64,000 nucleotides of DNA. Origin: Glandiceps talaboti. Lineage: Eukaryota > Hemichordata > Enteropneusta > Spengelidae. This document shows positions 13,053 to 25,165 of this stretch, piece after piece. The number at the start of each line of letters is the position of its first letter. The stretch's first letter is position 1. The stretch spans positions 21,278,592 to 21,342,591 of the forward strand of contig NC_135554.1 of assembly GCF_964340395.1 (NCBI RefSeq), given 5' to 3'. The notes beneath the pieces were generated by a model, which worked only from the letters and a program-made list of their open reading frames with translations, had not been told where the DNA came from and did not search any database. The position numbers were made by a program, and so were the translations under genes.

Positions 13053-13792
13053 TTTTTTTTCCTTGATTTTAACTGAGAATATGTTTGAGTTTTCTTGAAC
13101 AAAGTCACAGCAAAAGTTTATTTGCAAGGTGCATTTCACATTAAGAGGCATCCAACAATACAAGTTTTCCAGAGTTACTCTGTTTTGCTCTAGCTTTAAC
13201 TCTAAAATGCCATGGTGCTGCACTGGTGGCAACCATAATAACAAATTTCCAAATAATTGGACAATTCACAATAAATACTGTAGAATAATGAAATGCTTAA
13301 AATCATGTCAAACTTCAGTTGAAGAAGAGTGGTTATCATATTATTAATTCTTTCATGAATAATTTTTTGTATTTTTTTGTAATGTGATTTTTTGATATTT
13401 GAAGGAACTATAAGTTAGAATTACTGCAACTCTTTGAATTCTTTCACAGTAGTTATATTTTTGAGCCATTTTTGCCATTTTCAAAATGCTAGGTATAATG
13501 TATATTTTCTTACATTTTCAATTGATACACAAAATGACTACCTTCAAATTTATGTCACCAGTGTTTTTTGAATTCAAAGTTTTGAATGGATTGCCTTCAG
13601 AATATGTAGAACTTGCTATCTTGTGTCATTTTCAAGTTTACAATGTGAATTATGTCAAATTTTGCAAAAAAAATTATTTAAAATGTTCTGCAAATAGCAT
13701 ATTGATATATTGATGAACTATAAAACATGCAAATTGACATGAAATACTAGCTGATTGTGAATTACAATGCATTCCAGAATACTGTAGATCAA

Positions 13793-14146
13793 GTGGCCAT
13801 ATGGATGAGAAATGGGTATTTTATTTTTGGATATTGAAATGAATAAAAAACTTCACTTTGTTTTTCTACTTGAAAAAGCAATGTGAAATAATACAGACCA
13901 AAGTCCACGGTTGCAACTCATAAATTGCAAAAAAATATTTCAAATGGGGAAATAGTTTGTTCTTGTACATACAGGAAGTGGTTTGTAATCAAAGCTTTTT
14001 ACAACTTCTTGTAGTTTTACCAAAAAAAAATATTTTTTGAGTTACAGACATGCACTTGGTTTGTGTTATTTGACACATAATCAAGTTATTTATTAATTGA
14101 TTAATTAAGAATCCAAACTAAATATTTTTTCTCATCCATGTGGTCA
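13793..14146. mobile_element. Foldback MITE, copy 1
   Basis: The left end GTGGCCATATGGATGAG is mirrored at the right end by CTCATCCATGTGGTCAC, with further complementarity inward. No ORF is present. It is related to the elements at 14625-14922 and 17018-17431. Confidence 0.7.
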
Positions 14147-14328
14147 CGTTAACAATAATTTTAGTATTCTTTTGTTCCAAAAACAGAAAAGGAAAATTAA
14201 CACCAGAAATTTTCGACTGTACAGTTCAGAATCCATTTTTGTCAACAGATCTGTCTGCTGTTAATCAGAACATGTGATTTTATGGGCATTTGATTGTTAT
14301 GAGATGTCTGTAAGGGATGATCACACAA

Positions 14329-14421
14329 TGTCACACAAGCTCAATAAATGAACTTCATTCATTTTTAACCCCCCCCCCCCCCCCGAAATGAATGAATTCC
14401 ATTTATTGAGCTTGTGTGACA
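14329..14421. mobile_element. Hairpin element with poly(C) loop
   Basis: Two arms of about 36 bp (TGTCACACAAGCTCAATAAA and its reverse complement) flank a 16-17 bp run of C. The whole forms a near-perfect stem-loop. Confidence 0.8.
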
Positions 14422-14624
14422 TCATGCAATCGTCCGTCCGTTCACATGTACTGAATAGTTGGTCAATATATTGATGAAGACGGAATTGTGCTGTATAAAA
14501 TTTCAGGTGTAACGTTTTGTTAAGAACAAACATTTATTTTGATACAGAGTATACATGAATATAAATTTGTGTTGGCAGTAGAACTTTCCATCATGTCTAT
14601 CCACAGTGACAAAGAATTAACATT

Positions 14625-14922
14625 AAAGTGGTCATATGAATGAGAATTGGGTGTTTATTTTGGATTTTTAATTTATAAACCAACTCAACTACATTTTCCT
14701 ACTTGAAAATAACAACATGAAACAACATATACCAAGTCCTTGTTTGTAACTCATTAGATAGTAAAAATGTATAAATGTTGGTTTAATTACCATACTTAAC
14801 TGCATTAGCGCCCTCACTCGAGCAAGGGCACATTGTTTTTTCAAGTAAGAAAACATAGTAAAGTTGGTTTATGTATTAAAATCCAAAATAAATACCCAAT
14901 TCTCACCCATATGGCTACTTTA
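14625..14922. mobile_element. Foldback MITE, copy 2
   Basis: The left arm (AAAGTGGTCATATGAATGAG) and right arm (CTCACCCATATGGCTACTTT) are inverted relative to each other. Complementarity continues for about 130 bp, including the 'attgggt-ttattttgga' block. Same family as 13793-14146. Confidence 0.75.
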
Positions 14923-15458
14923 TATCATGTACATTGCATATATAGTCTACATGACAAGACTAATTTACTGAAGGCTTTTCTGGAATTTTTGGAATGAAAT
15001 CATGAAAAATAAAAATCATAATGTATATTAGAAGCACATCAAATGTGTGTATGTAAGATGTATTGGGCTTTGTACTTGTGAAGTGTCTGATATTATGTAG
15101 TACACACTTCTTGAAGTGAGTAGAAACAATAAATAAAAGATTTTCTAACAAGTCTGAATTTGTTTGTTCCAAGTGTTTGGTTAACATCCCCTCTTAACAG
15201 TTTTATGTCTGAAAAAAAAATTAAGGGTCTTTTGTATTGTGAAACAACTGAGCAGGAGGAGCCAAACAATATCGATAACAGTAAAACTTTGTGACACAAA
15301 CTTCTTGCATTCAAATTTGACATAGAAGACACCCAACAATGCTTTCAAAGAAGTAGCACTTGTTGTATTTTATCATTGTTCATACATGGGTTTCACATTG
15401 ATTGTTTATAACACTATGTATATTCCATCATGAATTTCAAAGTACTATGATTTTCAAA

Positions 15459-15598
15459 CACAAGTTCTCGTCGTCCACTTTTGATTGAGAAGCAAACTTG
15501 GACCATTCTGTCAGATCCAGCTAGACACTGAAGCAAGACCAGTGATTTCTTCGAAAAATGTATGTTACTCAATCAAAAGTGGACCAAGAGAACTTGTG
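15459..15598. mobile_element. Hairpin element with 31-bp terminal inverted repeats
   Basis: Left CACAAGTTCTCGTCGTCCAC and right GTGGACCAAGAGAACTTGTG are inverted copies extended by TTTTGATTGAG. The total is 140 bp with no coding capacity. Confidence 0.75.
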
Positions 15599-15837
15599 TA
15601 ATGGATTGATATGGATTGATAATTAATGTACATAAAAAAGCTTAAATTTCTTTACAAAACCGTCTAAATAACTATGTAAAAGTAGACATTTCAAATCAGC
15701 AAAAAAGAAAATGTAACTGTTTAGATGTTTCCAGAGGATAAACCTCTGCATATTCTCCAGTTCAAATATATCTAAGAAATTAAGTTTTCTTGTAACACAA
15801 GTGGAGACTAAAAATAACAATCAATGGCATTCAAGCA

Positions 15838-16091
15838 CAATAGGGAACTTGCAAACCCGCCATGTTGAATGTTGCATCATGGGAAATCTGATAATAAATA
15901 CTAATCAATTAACATTGTAAACAATATTGTTACATTGTTTATAACCACGAATGATCAATTCATAGTCACCCTGATCTTTGTGGGAGGTTGATTTTATCAG
16001 TAGCTCCAGATTAGGTATTAAGATAACCACAGATAATCCCATAGTCCTTTGCGTCTGAGCATGCTCAGTTTGGATTGCAAGTTCCCTATTG
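15838..16091. mobile_element. MITE with 17-bp terminal inverted repeats
   Basis: CAATAGGGAACTTGCAA at the left end is matched by its exact reverse complement at 16075-16091. The same 17-mer recurs at 59710-59726, so this is a dispersed family. Confidence 0.75.
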
Positions 16092-17017
16092 CCTACTATG
16101 CAAGTATATTTACATTGTCTTAAGCCAAGGCATATTTTTCTACTGATACAACAATGGTACAGTTTGGACAGTGCCATCAAGCAGCATGTGGTGTTTACAG
16201 TGCTGGTATGTTAGAGAGTCCAATAAGAGTTGATTGTTACCTAGCACTATTGTTATATTTGCACAAGTCTTAGTTGTTGGTATCTCACTCATGTATTTGA
16301 CTACTCATCACTGGTATTATCATTGTCATTTTCATTTAATTAGAATCACCTCACTGTAGTTATGGGCATGGTCTTGGTTGCTAGGCATATAGTTTCCATA
16401 TGTTTGTTCACTTGTCTGTCTGGATGCGTCAATGTTATCTTTGCCTGTTGCTATGAATGTGGTCATGATTGCTACACACAGTTGTGTTTATATACCTGTT
16501 AACATCATTGGAGACCACTAGAAACGTCCCAACACATGCCTGCACTGTATACCTAGTTATTTTCCTGTTTTAATTTTATTAACATTACAATTCCAGACTT
16601 AAATTGCATGTCAATGATTGATGCAATTTATGTTGACATATTCTCAAATGAGGCACTCCTATCAACAGCTCTCCAGTAATTTTTGAGTTTATCTTATTGC
16701 CCTAAAATTCCATTGTTAGATCTAAATGCACATCAATGATTGGAGGATTTCTTCTTCAACAATCCTAAAGTTAGATATCAATAAACATGTCTTAATGAAC
16801 TCCTGACTAATTCACTTAGTGACTTTACAGTTATTGTTTTTAAAAGCTAATTTGCATATGAATGCCAGGAATATCTTGCCTTGAATAATTCTGCTTCTTG
16901 ACATCCCTACATAAACATCCCGACAATTTTCAGACAAATCTAACAGATTCTGAGTTCACATATTTTAGGTCTGATTTGCATATCACCTGTGTGATCATTT
17001 CTTCTTGGACTATTCTT

Positions 17018-17431
17018 AAAGTGGCCATGCCATCAACTATTTCTGTATCCACTCTTCCTCTGCGCTTCGAGCTCTTCGGAGATGAGGCGCATTACAAATT
17101 ATCTTATTATTATTATTATTTGGATGACAAATGGGTAATTTAACTCTTTTATGTTTTCCTATTTGAATAAAAAAACAAAGTGAAAAAGTATCGACCAAAT
17201 CTTTGTTCGTAACTCATTAAATAGTTGAAAGATAAAATGTATGTGCAATGTTTTATTGTACGTACAATAAATAAATATTTTAAACATTTTTGAATGTTTT
17301 GCAATTGTTCGAGTTACAAACAATGCTTTAGTAAATGCAATTTCACTTTTTTTTCAGTAGAAAAGCATAGTAGAGTAACGGTTGTCTTAAGAATTAAAAA
17401 AATCACGATTTGTCATTAATATGGCCACTTA
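17018..17431. mobile_element. Foldback MITE, copy 3, interrupted by a retroposon tail
   Basis: The element starts AAAGTGGCCAT at 17018 and ends ATGGCCACTT at 17431 in inverted orientation. Between about 17029 and 17119 it is broken by a foreign segment containing GCGCTTCGAGCTCTTCGGAG, AGGCGCATTACAAATT and an (ATT)n run. That pattern is typical of SINE/LINE 3' tails. The MITE is therefore older than the insertion. Confidence 0.6.
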
Positions 17432-17801
17432 ATTATGCCATCCCTAGAAATACCCTGACAAACTTTCAAACCAATCTACAAGGTTTTTTCACTTAAAGCT
17501 TTTTTAAAACAACGAATTTGCATAGTGGTGATCCCCTGACAGACAGGCATGCAGACAGACAGACAGAGAGTGAGTCAGTCAGCCAGTCAGTCAATTAATT
17601 AATTAATTAATTAATTAATCAATCAACCAAAAAATCAATCACTCGATCAGTCAGTCAGACACACACTTCATCATACCTATAATACCACTGAACCTTGTAG
17701 TTCAGTTGTGTTAAAAATGGTGGACCTTTTCGCATTACCAAAGGTTGCACACATAATTTTTGTAATGTCATAGAATGAAAACTCTTCATGTACTATAGAG
17801 T

Positions 17802-18511
17802 TTAGCATACACTCTCCATTTCTCTCACGGCATGTTTCTCAATCTTTAGGGTTCTGACTGTATTACCGATTCTTGCACATGCAATAAAGTCTAACGCCGT
17901 GATAAGTTCATCATATGTTGCATATTCTCTCAGTTCACATTTCCATCTTCGCAGACTTTGGTATTTTCTTTCAAAGAAAGACGATGGATAATCACACTCA
18001 ATTTCTCCAATCACTACATCACCTCTGTCTAATTTAAACAACCGTCTAACCAATTCTTTCCATTTAGTGTCGCTGTCAACATTACTTGCGACCATATGTA
18101 GCGTTTCATCATTGCAAACTGCAAAAAAAAAGGTACTCAAGCATTTCTCTCCATCTTTATCACATTGCAGTCTATGTCTATAACATGTAACCAATGTAAT
18201 ATCAGGTTTTGGCGGCTGGCACTGGAAAACGTTTTATCCATTTCCGAAACAGTTATTTGTTAATACATGATCAAATAGTATTGTGATGATCAACATAACA
18301 TGACACACCATGATGTAGTTCTAATAATCATGTCTATATACATGGTATAGCCATTCTTGCCAAAAGAGTAGTTGTGTGGGTTTGTGCGTACATACGAACG
18401 TACATGCACTTGTGTGTGCGTGCATATGTGTAAATGTGTCTGTCACACAAACGTACAAACACACACACATACATACATACATACATACATACATACATAC
18501 ATACACACATA

Positions 18512-18565
<54 letters not shown>

Positions 18566-19074
18566 TACATACATACATACATACATACATACATACATAC
18601 ATACATACATACCATTGGGATGTGTCACCTCCAGTTTATCGTCATCCTTTTCAGTTGAATGTGTGACTGCCTGGAATATAAAATACAGAATGGGGATACA
18701 TGTTCTTTGTCCATCAGATGGATTACAATACTTATCTACTATCTTTTGTTGGATATTGTGAAAGTCATGTCTTTCATATTTCATATAGTAACACTAAACT
18801 TTTGTTAATCTAATTATAGTGAAATGTTCAAAATTTGTCAGTCTGTAACATGTGTAACGTTGTGCTTTTTAGTGATAACTGTACCTCATATTGCAATATT
18901 TGTTTGTTTTGACCTCCACAACATGTTATAAATAACCAAATGTAAACTGATTGCCTTCTGTAAGGATTGTTGTACATGTTCCTGTATCCTTTGTTGCTGT
19001 TTACACATACACACTGTCACACATTAAGCAGTTTCATCTGAAGATATTGAATAAACAGTAAAGTATTTCTGGCC

Positions 19075-19167
<93 letters not shown>

Positions 19168-22100
19168 CGAATTTGAAGAGTGCATACCAAATTGTTAAGC
19201 TTATATAAGATGTTTACCAGAACTTAATCAGATCTTGTCAATACCATAGGGGAGGTGTATACCATTAGAATTAATATATTGATGCTGTAGTTTTTGGAAT
19301 ATTCTGCTCACATACAGACATGTAGACACTTACCATAACCTTCCCTTAAAGAAGGTCAAAATGGCATTATGTCAACGAAACTCTGTGTTGTAATATGTTA
19401 ATTGTGTATTGAGTATATTCGTTTTGTTCACTAGCTTTTAGCTGAGAAATCATATGTCTAGTAAGGGTTGTTTTACTTTATAATCAGTCGTAATAATGAC
19501 ATGTGAATTTCGTGCTGTTTTACTTCGTGTTAGACAGGTAATACCCACTTATATTTTACTTACGGATGAAAATGAAAAGTCCACGGACAATTCTTGTTTT
19601 GTTTCGTCATCAATTTCATCGGTCCATTTCCCTTTTGATTGAGCAACGTCAAAGTAGGCTTCGATATGTGTATGCATAATGCGTGGATCTTTTGGCGCCA
19701 CTTTGAACTTGGCAAATGGAGGAACGACAGAATCTGACTTGCAATGACGTATGATTGACTCCATTGTGATTTTCTAGAAGGATAAATTACAAGAAACAGA
19801 ACACAATTTGACATAATACAATTGCGCAATTGTTGACATCTTGTAAAATATCAAAAAGAGCAAATAATCAGAAAGCCTTCAAAATAAAAAGTTCCAATTA
19901 TTACTAAATGATACTACAGCATATGTTTAATCATGTTCTGATGAAGTACACGAGATCCCATTATAGTTAGGCGAACAATTGAAAGCTTAATGACGATTAT
20001 TTTGGGAAAAAAACAGTTGAATTGTTTTAACGATTCATGATATTCCAGTACTCAGGTTCTTGCATTGACAAAGGCCAGGATAGCTACTTTGTACTATTCT
20101 CATATATACATACCTTTGTTGTGGGATGTCTCCCTTTCAGTCTCCAGGACCAACCATCTTCAGGGTCGCCATTTTCAAGAATTGTCACATACCACGACCC
20201 TTCACCATTCGCGGCATCTATAGAAAAGCCAGGATGGATTTGTCTTCCGGGTTCAACTTCGTCTATGGCGTATTTGAAGTCTTTGATTAAATCACATATG
20301 TAAACAGTGAAGTAGACTTCTTGAATTGTCACGGATTTTTCTTGTTGTAAGCTTTCCACTTGACAATTCTCTCTTAATTCGTACCTCCCATAAACCAACG
20401 CTTGTAAATTAAGAGGCACGTCTTCGTGGCATCCAAGACAACCATAAGTTGTAAAATGTGGTGTATATAAGTAGATGTACTCTTCATCCAAACTAAAATT
20501 TATTTCACGAACAAGGTTGTTTTGTTGTTTATCTTGTTCTTTCTCAAGTATATTCCATGTCATCTTCTTACTACCAAGCATTGACTGACTGTGGATGACT
20601 TTGACATCCCACTGCCGGTGAAGACGAGCTCTGTGAGGAATCTTGATCAAGATTGGCTTCAAGAATCGTCTAAGACCAGGAGATACACAGTGGACGATGG
20701 GACATAGAGGAATGTCATCGGTTAGATCAAGTGAGTCTATATTAAACGGAGAAACCTTAAGTGACACTTGAACTTCAATTACCTGGCTTGTTTTAGGGGG
20801 CACAGCGCCTTCGGGAATATGTACCTCAACTGCCGTCTTGGGATGGGATATTTTTCCACCTTCTTGTCCGATCACTGTAGTCATCATAAACGAGAAACCT
20901 TTACTGGGAATTCCCTCTCTTGTGATAGGGACATCATGGGTAAGATGCGCATTATTGCTAGCACAGACATTAAAAGTAGCACTAGCTGAAGGGATTTCAT
21001 TATTGTTGCTTGGTTTTGAGTATTTCTTCAGAAGGCTATCAAAGCTATAAACAGACTCGTCAGTTGTCAGTGCAAAACAGCCTTTATCACCTTCTTCAAC
21101 TGTATCAGAGTCATTTATCGCCAGCGTTGTCAGCAGGGATGGCGAGGAATTGCTACTTTGCACAGATGTGTGTTCCTGATTATTCGAAATGTCAATGGGA
21201 CGACGGTCTTGATCGTCATGGTGGCGAAGGTTGTTGAAATCGTTTATATTAGATTCCATTCTCATATCTCTCCTATTCCCACCGTCACAATCTTCGTCAT
21301 CATTGTCTTCGGACGTTTCTGGATCAAAAGGTCGTGGCACGCTATCACTTCCAGCATAAGAAGACCCGGAAGCAGGATCCTCACCATCTAGTTGTTGTGT
21401 TATGGATTGATAGTTGTTACTGTTAAGTCTCTTTCGTATTTCTCTAGTACCTAAAGTCAGACTTTGGTCGTCATCATGGCTTGTGTTATCCTCGCATCTG
21501 TTAACATCGGTTAAGAAAATATGGTGGGTATTTTTCAATGCCGTGTACCTAATCGACAAAGAATACAACACAGAGTCGTTAGAGAAACCCATAAATATCA
21601 TGTAAGATGGCGTGCAGCCGATATGTTCATGTATTTCCATAGTCTTATATCAATCTTAGACCCAAATTAATGTTTTAATAAAGAAGTGTTTTAATCGTGT
21701 TATTTCATTTCAAAGAGGATCATGAATTTACAATGAAAATCATTATGTTATATTGCAAATGTTCTCATTGACGTATTGGTCACTTACTGTTTTCACTTTA
21801 CATAACACACTACCTGTTCACGTATTGGTCACTTACTGTTTTCACTTTACATAAAACACTACCTGTTCACGTATTGGTCACTTACTGTTTTCACTTTACA
21901 TAAAACACTACCTGTTCACGTATTGGTCACTTACTGTTTTCACTTTACATAAAACACTACCTGTTCACGTATTGGTCACTTACTGTTTTCACTTTACATA
22001 AAACACTACCTGTTCACGTATTGGTCACTTACTGTTTTCACTTTACATAAAACACTACCTGTTCACGTATTGGTCACTTACTGTTTTCACTTTACATAAA

Positions 22101-24977
22101 ACACTACCTGTTCACGTATTGGTCACTTACTGTTTTCACTTTACATAAAACACTACCTGTTCACGTATTGGTCACTTACTGTTTTCACTTTACATAACAC
22201 TACCTGTTCACGTATTGGTCACTTACTGTTTTCACTTTACATAAAACACTACCTGTTCACGTATTGGTCACTTACTGTTTTCACTTTACATAAAACACTA
22301 CCTGTTCACGTATTGGTCACTTACTGTTTTCACTTTACATAAAACACTACCTGTTCACGTATTGGTCACTTACTGTTTTCACTTTACATAAAACACTACC
22401 TGTTCACGTATTGGTCACTTACTGTTTTCACTTTACATAACACTACCTGTTCACGTATTGGTCACTTACTGTTTTCACTTTACATAAAACACTACCTGTT
22501 CACGTATTGGTCACTTACTGTTTTCACTTTACATAACACACTACCTGTTCACGTATTGGTCACTTACTGTTTTCACTTTACATAAAACACTACCTGTTCA
22601 CGTATTGGTCACTTACTGTTTTCACTTTACATAACACTACCTGTTCACGTATTGGTCACTTACTGTTTTCACTTTACATAAAACACTACCTGTTCACGCA
22701 TTGCTCACTCACTGTTTTCACTTTACGATAAACGATAAACCTAATTCGAACTATAAACTTACCAACAAGTGTATTCCTATAATTATAAATAACTATTATT
22801 TATCCTCATTATACTTCATTTATAATCTAGGATTGCCCTCATCACAGACAAGTAACACACTTGTATGTGTCCTCATGTAGTATACCTGGTGTAACAGTTG
22901 CAGCTATCTCACTTTACTTTATCAAATGCAAGAAATCCCGTGATTTTGACATTTGACCCTTAAGATCATTATATTATAACCTTCAATTTTAGATTTTCAA
23001 GAGGAAAGGTCATCTCGTAGATAAATGTATAGTTAGCCATACATGTACAAATGCTACAGAGATAATGAATATTGCTACTGCTGGACCATCTTTTGTAAGT
23101 TGGAATATAAAGTTAAATGATGTGCACCTCATTCGCGACTCATCTTTGTTCAAGGTTTGACGTCTATATATGAATGTTTGTATTGTATGTTTAGTACAAG
23201 AATATATCTAAACAAAGCCTACCTACGACGGTATTTGCAATGGATAATGGTGCCACCGACAAGTAGTATTGTAACAACTATCGAGATGAAACCCAGGAGG
23301 GAAAATAATCCAATGCCAAATGCAGGATGGTCGACACCGTTGATTTCTCCACTTGACTGTCCCTCCTCTGCAAGATCGATACCTCCTCCTCTCTCACCAC
23401 CAGACATGGAGTGACTAGTCTTTACTTCTGGGGAAGACCAGGTAACTTTGTCTGAAATGTACGACAACATACCACCATATATACCAACTATAATGTTCTA
23501 ATTCTTGTGTTTCAATCACTTTAAGTAAACTTAAAAGCATCATTATATTTTCATTTCGAGTCCTGTTTGCAAAATGTCTACCCTCTTATAGAACATCACC
23601 CCATCTAGTCAACGATGAACCATCCAAGTTGCTCTTTACTACATCGAAAGACTCAACTGAAAGTTTACATCAAACTCTTTCTTCAACGATATGTGAATTG
23701 TATTTAATTTACCTTGATGTGGTGTTAATGAAGACATTGTTGGTAAGTTATCTGGAACTGCACAGACTGAATCAGTGAACACACTACAGCGTTGAACTTC
23801 AACGAGACCAAGTGTTTCACAATGTGTACAAGGCGAACATTTTGCAGAGCGACTTTCATGAGATGAGAATCTCAGCCCGGATATGCAACGTACACATGTT
23901 GTGTCATTTTCAGCCGTGCACCTTTGTTTAACTCCAAAACCTGGGGGACATTTTGAACATCCCCGACGAGATGACACAGCTATTGTTACGTTGACGTCTA
24001 ACTGTAAGGGAACTTAGAAGACATGTTTTCACCCAATATTCTGATATCTGAAATCGACATCTCATTATACTCTCAGAAAAAATAATTATAAAAATAATGA
24101 TAAAAAATAATCGTAACAATTATATTACATGTATTTTCACAGGTGCATCATTTGCCATTATGTGAATGTAAATTACTCTCATGCATGCCCTCAGTCATAC
24201 ATACACAAATATCACTAAAATCACTCGACAGTGAGTTAACAATCTGGTATTGGTACCCTATTCCTTTAAACAATCTTGTAACATCTTATAATATTCTGAG
24301 CGAGTAATGTTATGAACCAATATTTGAATATTTAGTATTTCTGCAAATTATCCTCTTGTCTTAAATAAGGTAAATTCACTTCTCAGATTTAGCTACTGGA
24401 TCAATAGTTTTAACCCTATCTCTTATCGGTTGAATGATGAGAGAACTATAGACATATTGTGATCAGTTGAGTGTAAAGTATCAAAGAAAAGATTAATGAG
24501 AAGATGTGGACTTGCTGTACGATAAGTTAGAATTTCTATGACGATATCATTTAAGTCAATTATTACGACATCATTTTTTAATATTATAAATGTAAACACT
24601 TTTCTTAAAGTAAGAGTTTTGGTTAATAAAGGCCAGAACGGAGAAAAATGACAATTCTAGTTTTGGAGTGGTAACTGGCGAAACATAAATCTATGTGCTC
24701 CTGTGATCCAGTACGAGTGCAACTTGATGTAGCGTGTTGCTAGCTGAACATTCCCTACAAGGTTTAGTGAGAGGCTGAGAGACCGTGATAGTAATACATT
24801 CATATATATTTATATTAGGACAAAAGTGACCGATGTCATGCAAAAATTGAATGTAAGTTTTCACTTAGTTTAAAAGAGGAAATATGTTTCCATTACATAC
24901 AAAGATATACTTACCAATAATACAATGATCAATGTCTGAAAAAAATGGTTGATATCGAAGAGCAAGGCTATCATCAT
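17802..24977 (-). CDS. Receptor A: TNFR CRD - TM - ZU5 - UPA - death domain
   Basis: Seven exons: 24977-24915, 24001-23713, 23451-23223, 21497-20114, 19773-19564, 18670-18613 and 18118-17802 (TAA at 17802-17804), giving 849 aa. All junctions are GT-AG and in phase (0,1,2,0,0,1). Exon 1 (MMIALLFD...) is a probable but weak signal peptide and the least certain part. Residues about 36-105 form one and a half TNFR modules with ten cysteines (CSKCPPGF...DTTCVRC...CSPCTHC). A helix at about 162-187 precedes a KYRRR stop-transfer. An acidic, Ser/Asn-rich linker of about 200 residues leads to ZU5 (from about 395; VHIPEGAVPP, KIPHRA), then HFT plus CLGC (about 541), UPA (LNLQALVYGRYELREN) and a C-terminal death domain (WKELVRRLF...KYQSLRRW). 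The product should be a type I membrane death-domain receptor. p75NTR is like it outside and UNC5/PIDD1 inside. Ligand and adaptors are unknown. Confidence 0.85.
18475..18612. repeat. (CATA)n / (CA)n tract abutting a splice donor of gene A
   Basis: The tract runs directly up to the exon at 18613-18670. On the minus strand the intron opens GTATGTATGTATG, so the donor itself is the first unit of the microsatellite. Confidence 0.95.
19077..19166. repeat. (CA)n microsatellite
   Basis: A pure CA tract of about 45 units in the intron of gene A between the UPA-tail exon and the linker exon. Confidence 0.97.
21767..22727. repeat. 49-bp minisatellite, about 19-20 copies, in gene A intron
   Basis: The unit holds CACGTATTGGTCACTTACTG, then TTTTCACTTTACATAAAACA and CTACCTGTT. 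Most copies are identical. A few have ACATAACAC in place of ACATAAAACAC, which shortens the unit. The array lies between the transmembrane exon (23223-23451) and the ZU5 exon (20114-21497). Its last copy (GCATTGCTCACTCAC) is the most diverged. Confidence 0.95.
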
Positions 24978-25165
24978 GTTGTATCTCCAAATGAACCTGT
25001 GTAATTTCAAAGTGAAAGTAGACAGGACTGTCATGTATTTTATATTAAATTTACATTTTAAAAAATACATTGCCTGACTCTGATATATTTGGTGATAGTG
25101 ATAATAATGATAACTTTATTGGCAGAAATTGTAAGCTTATAAAATATACTCTAGACTTGCCTAGA

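Noticed and set aside
20768-21605. Plus-strand ORFs opposite the ZU5 exon of receptor A
   Set aside because: Antisense shadows; the minus-strand frame is a long, domain-bearing exon.
24870-25070. Earlier in-frame starts for receptor A exon 1
   Set aside because: They add a basic stretch before the hydrophobic core and would weaken the signal peptide. The ATG at 24977 was preferred, though confidence is modest.
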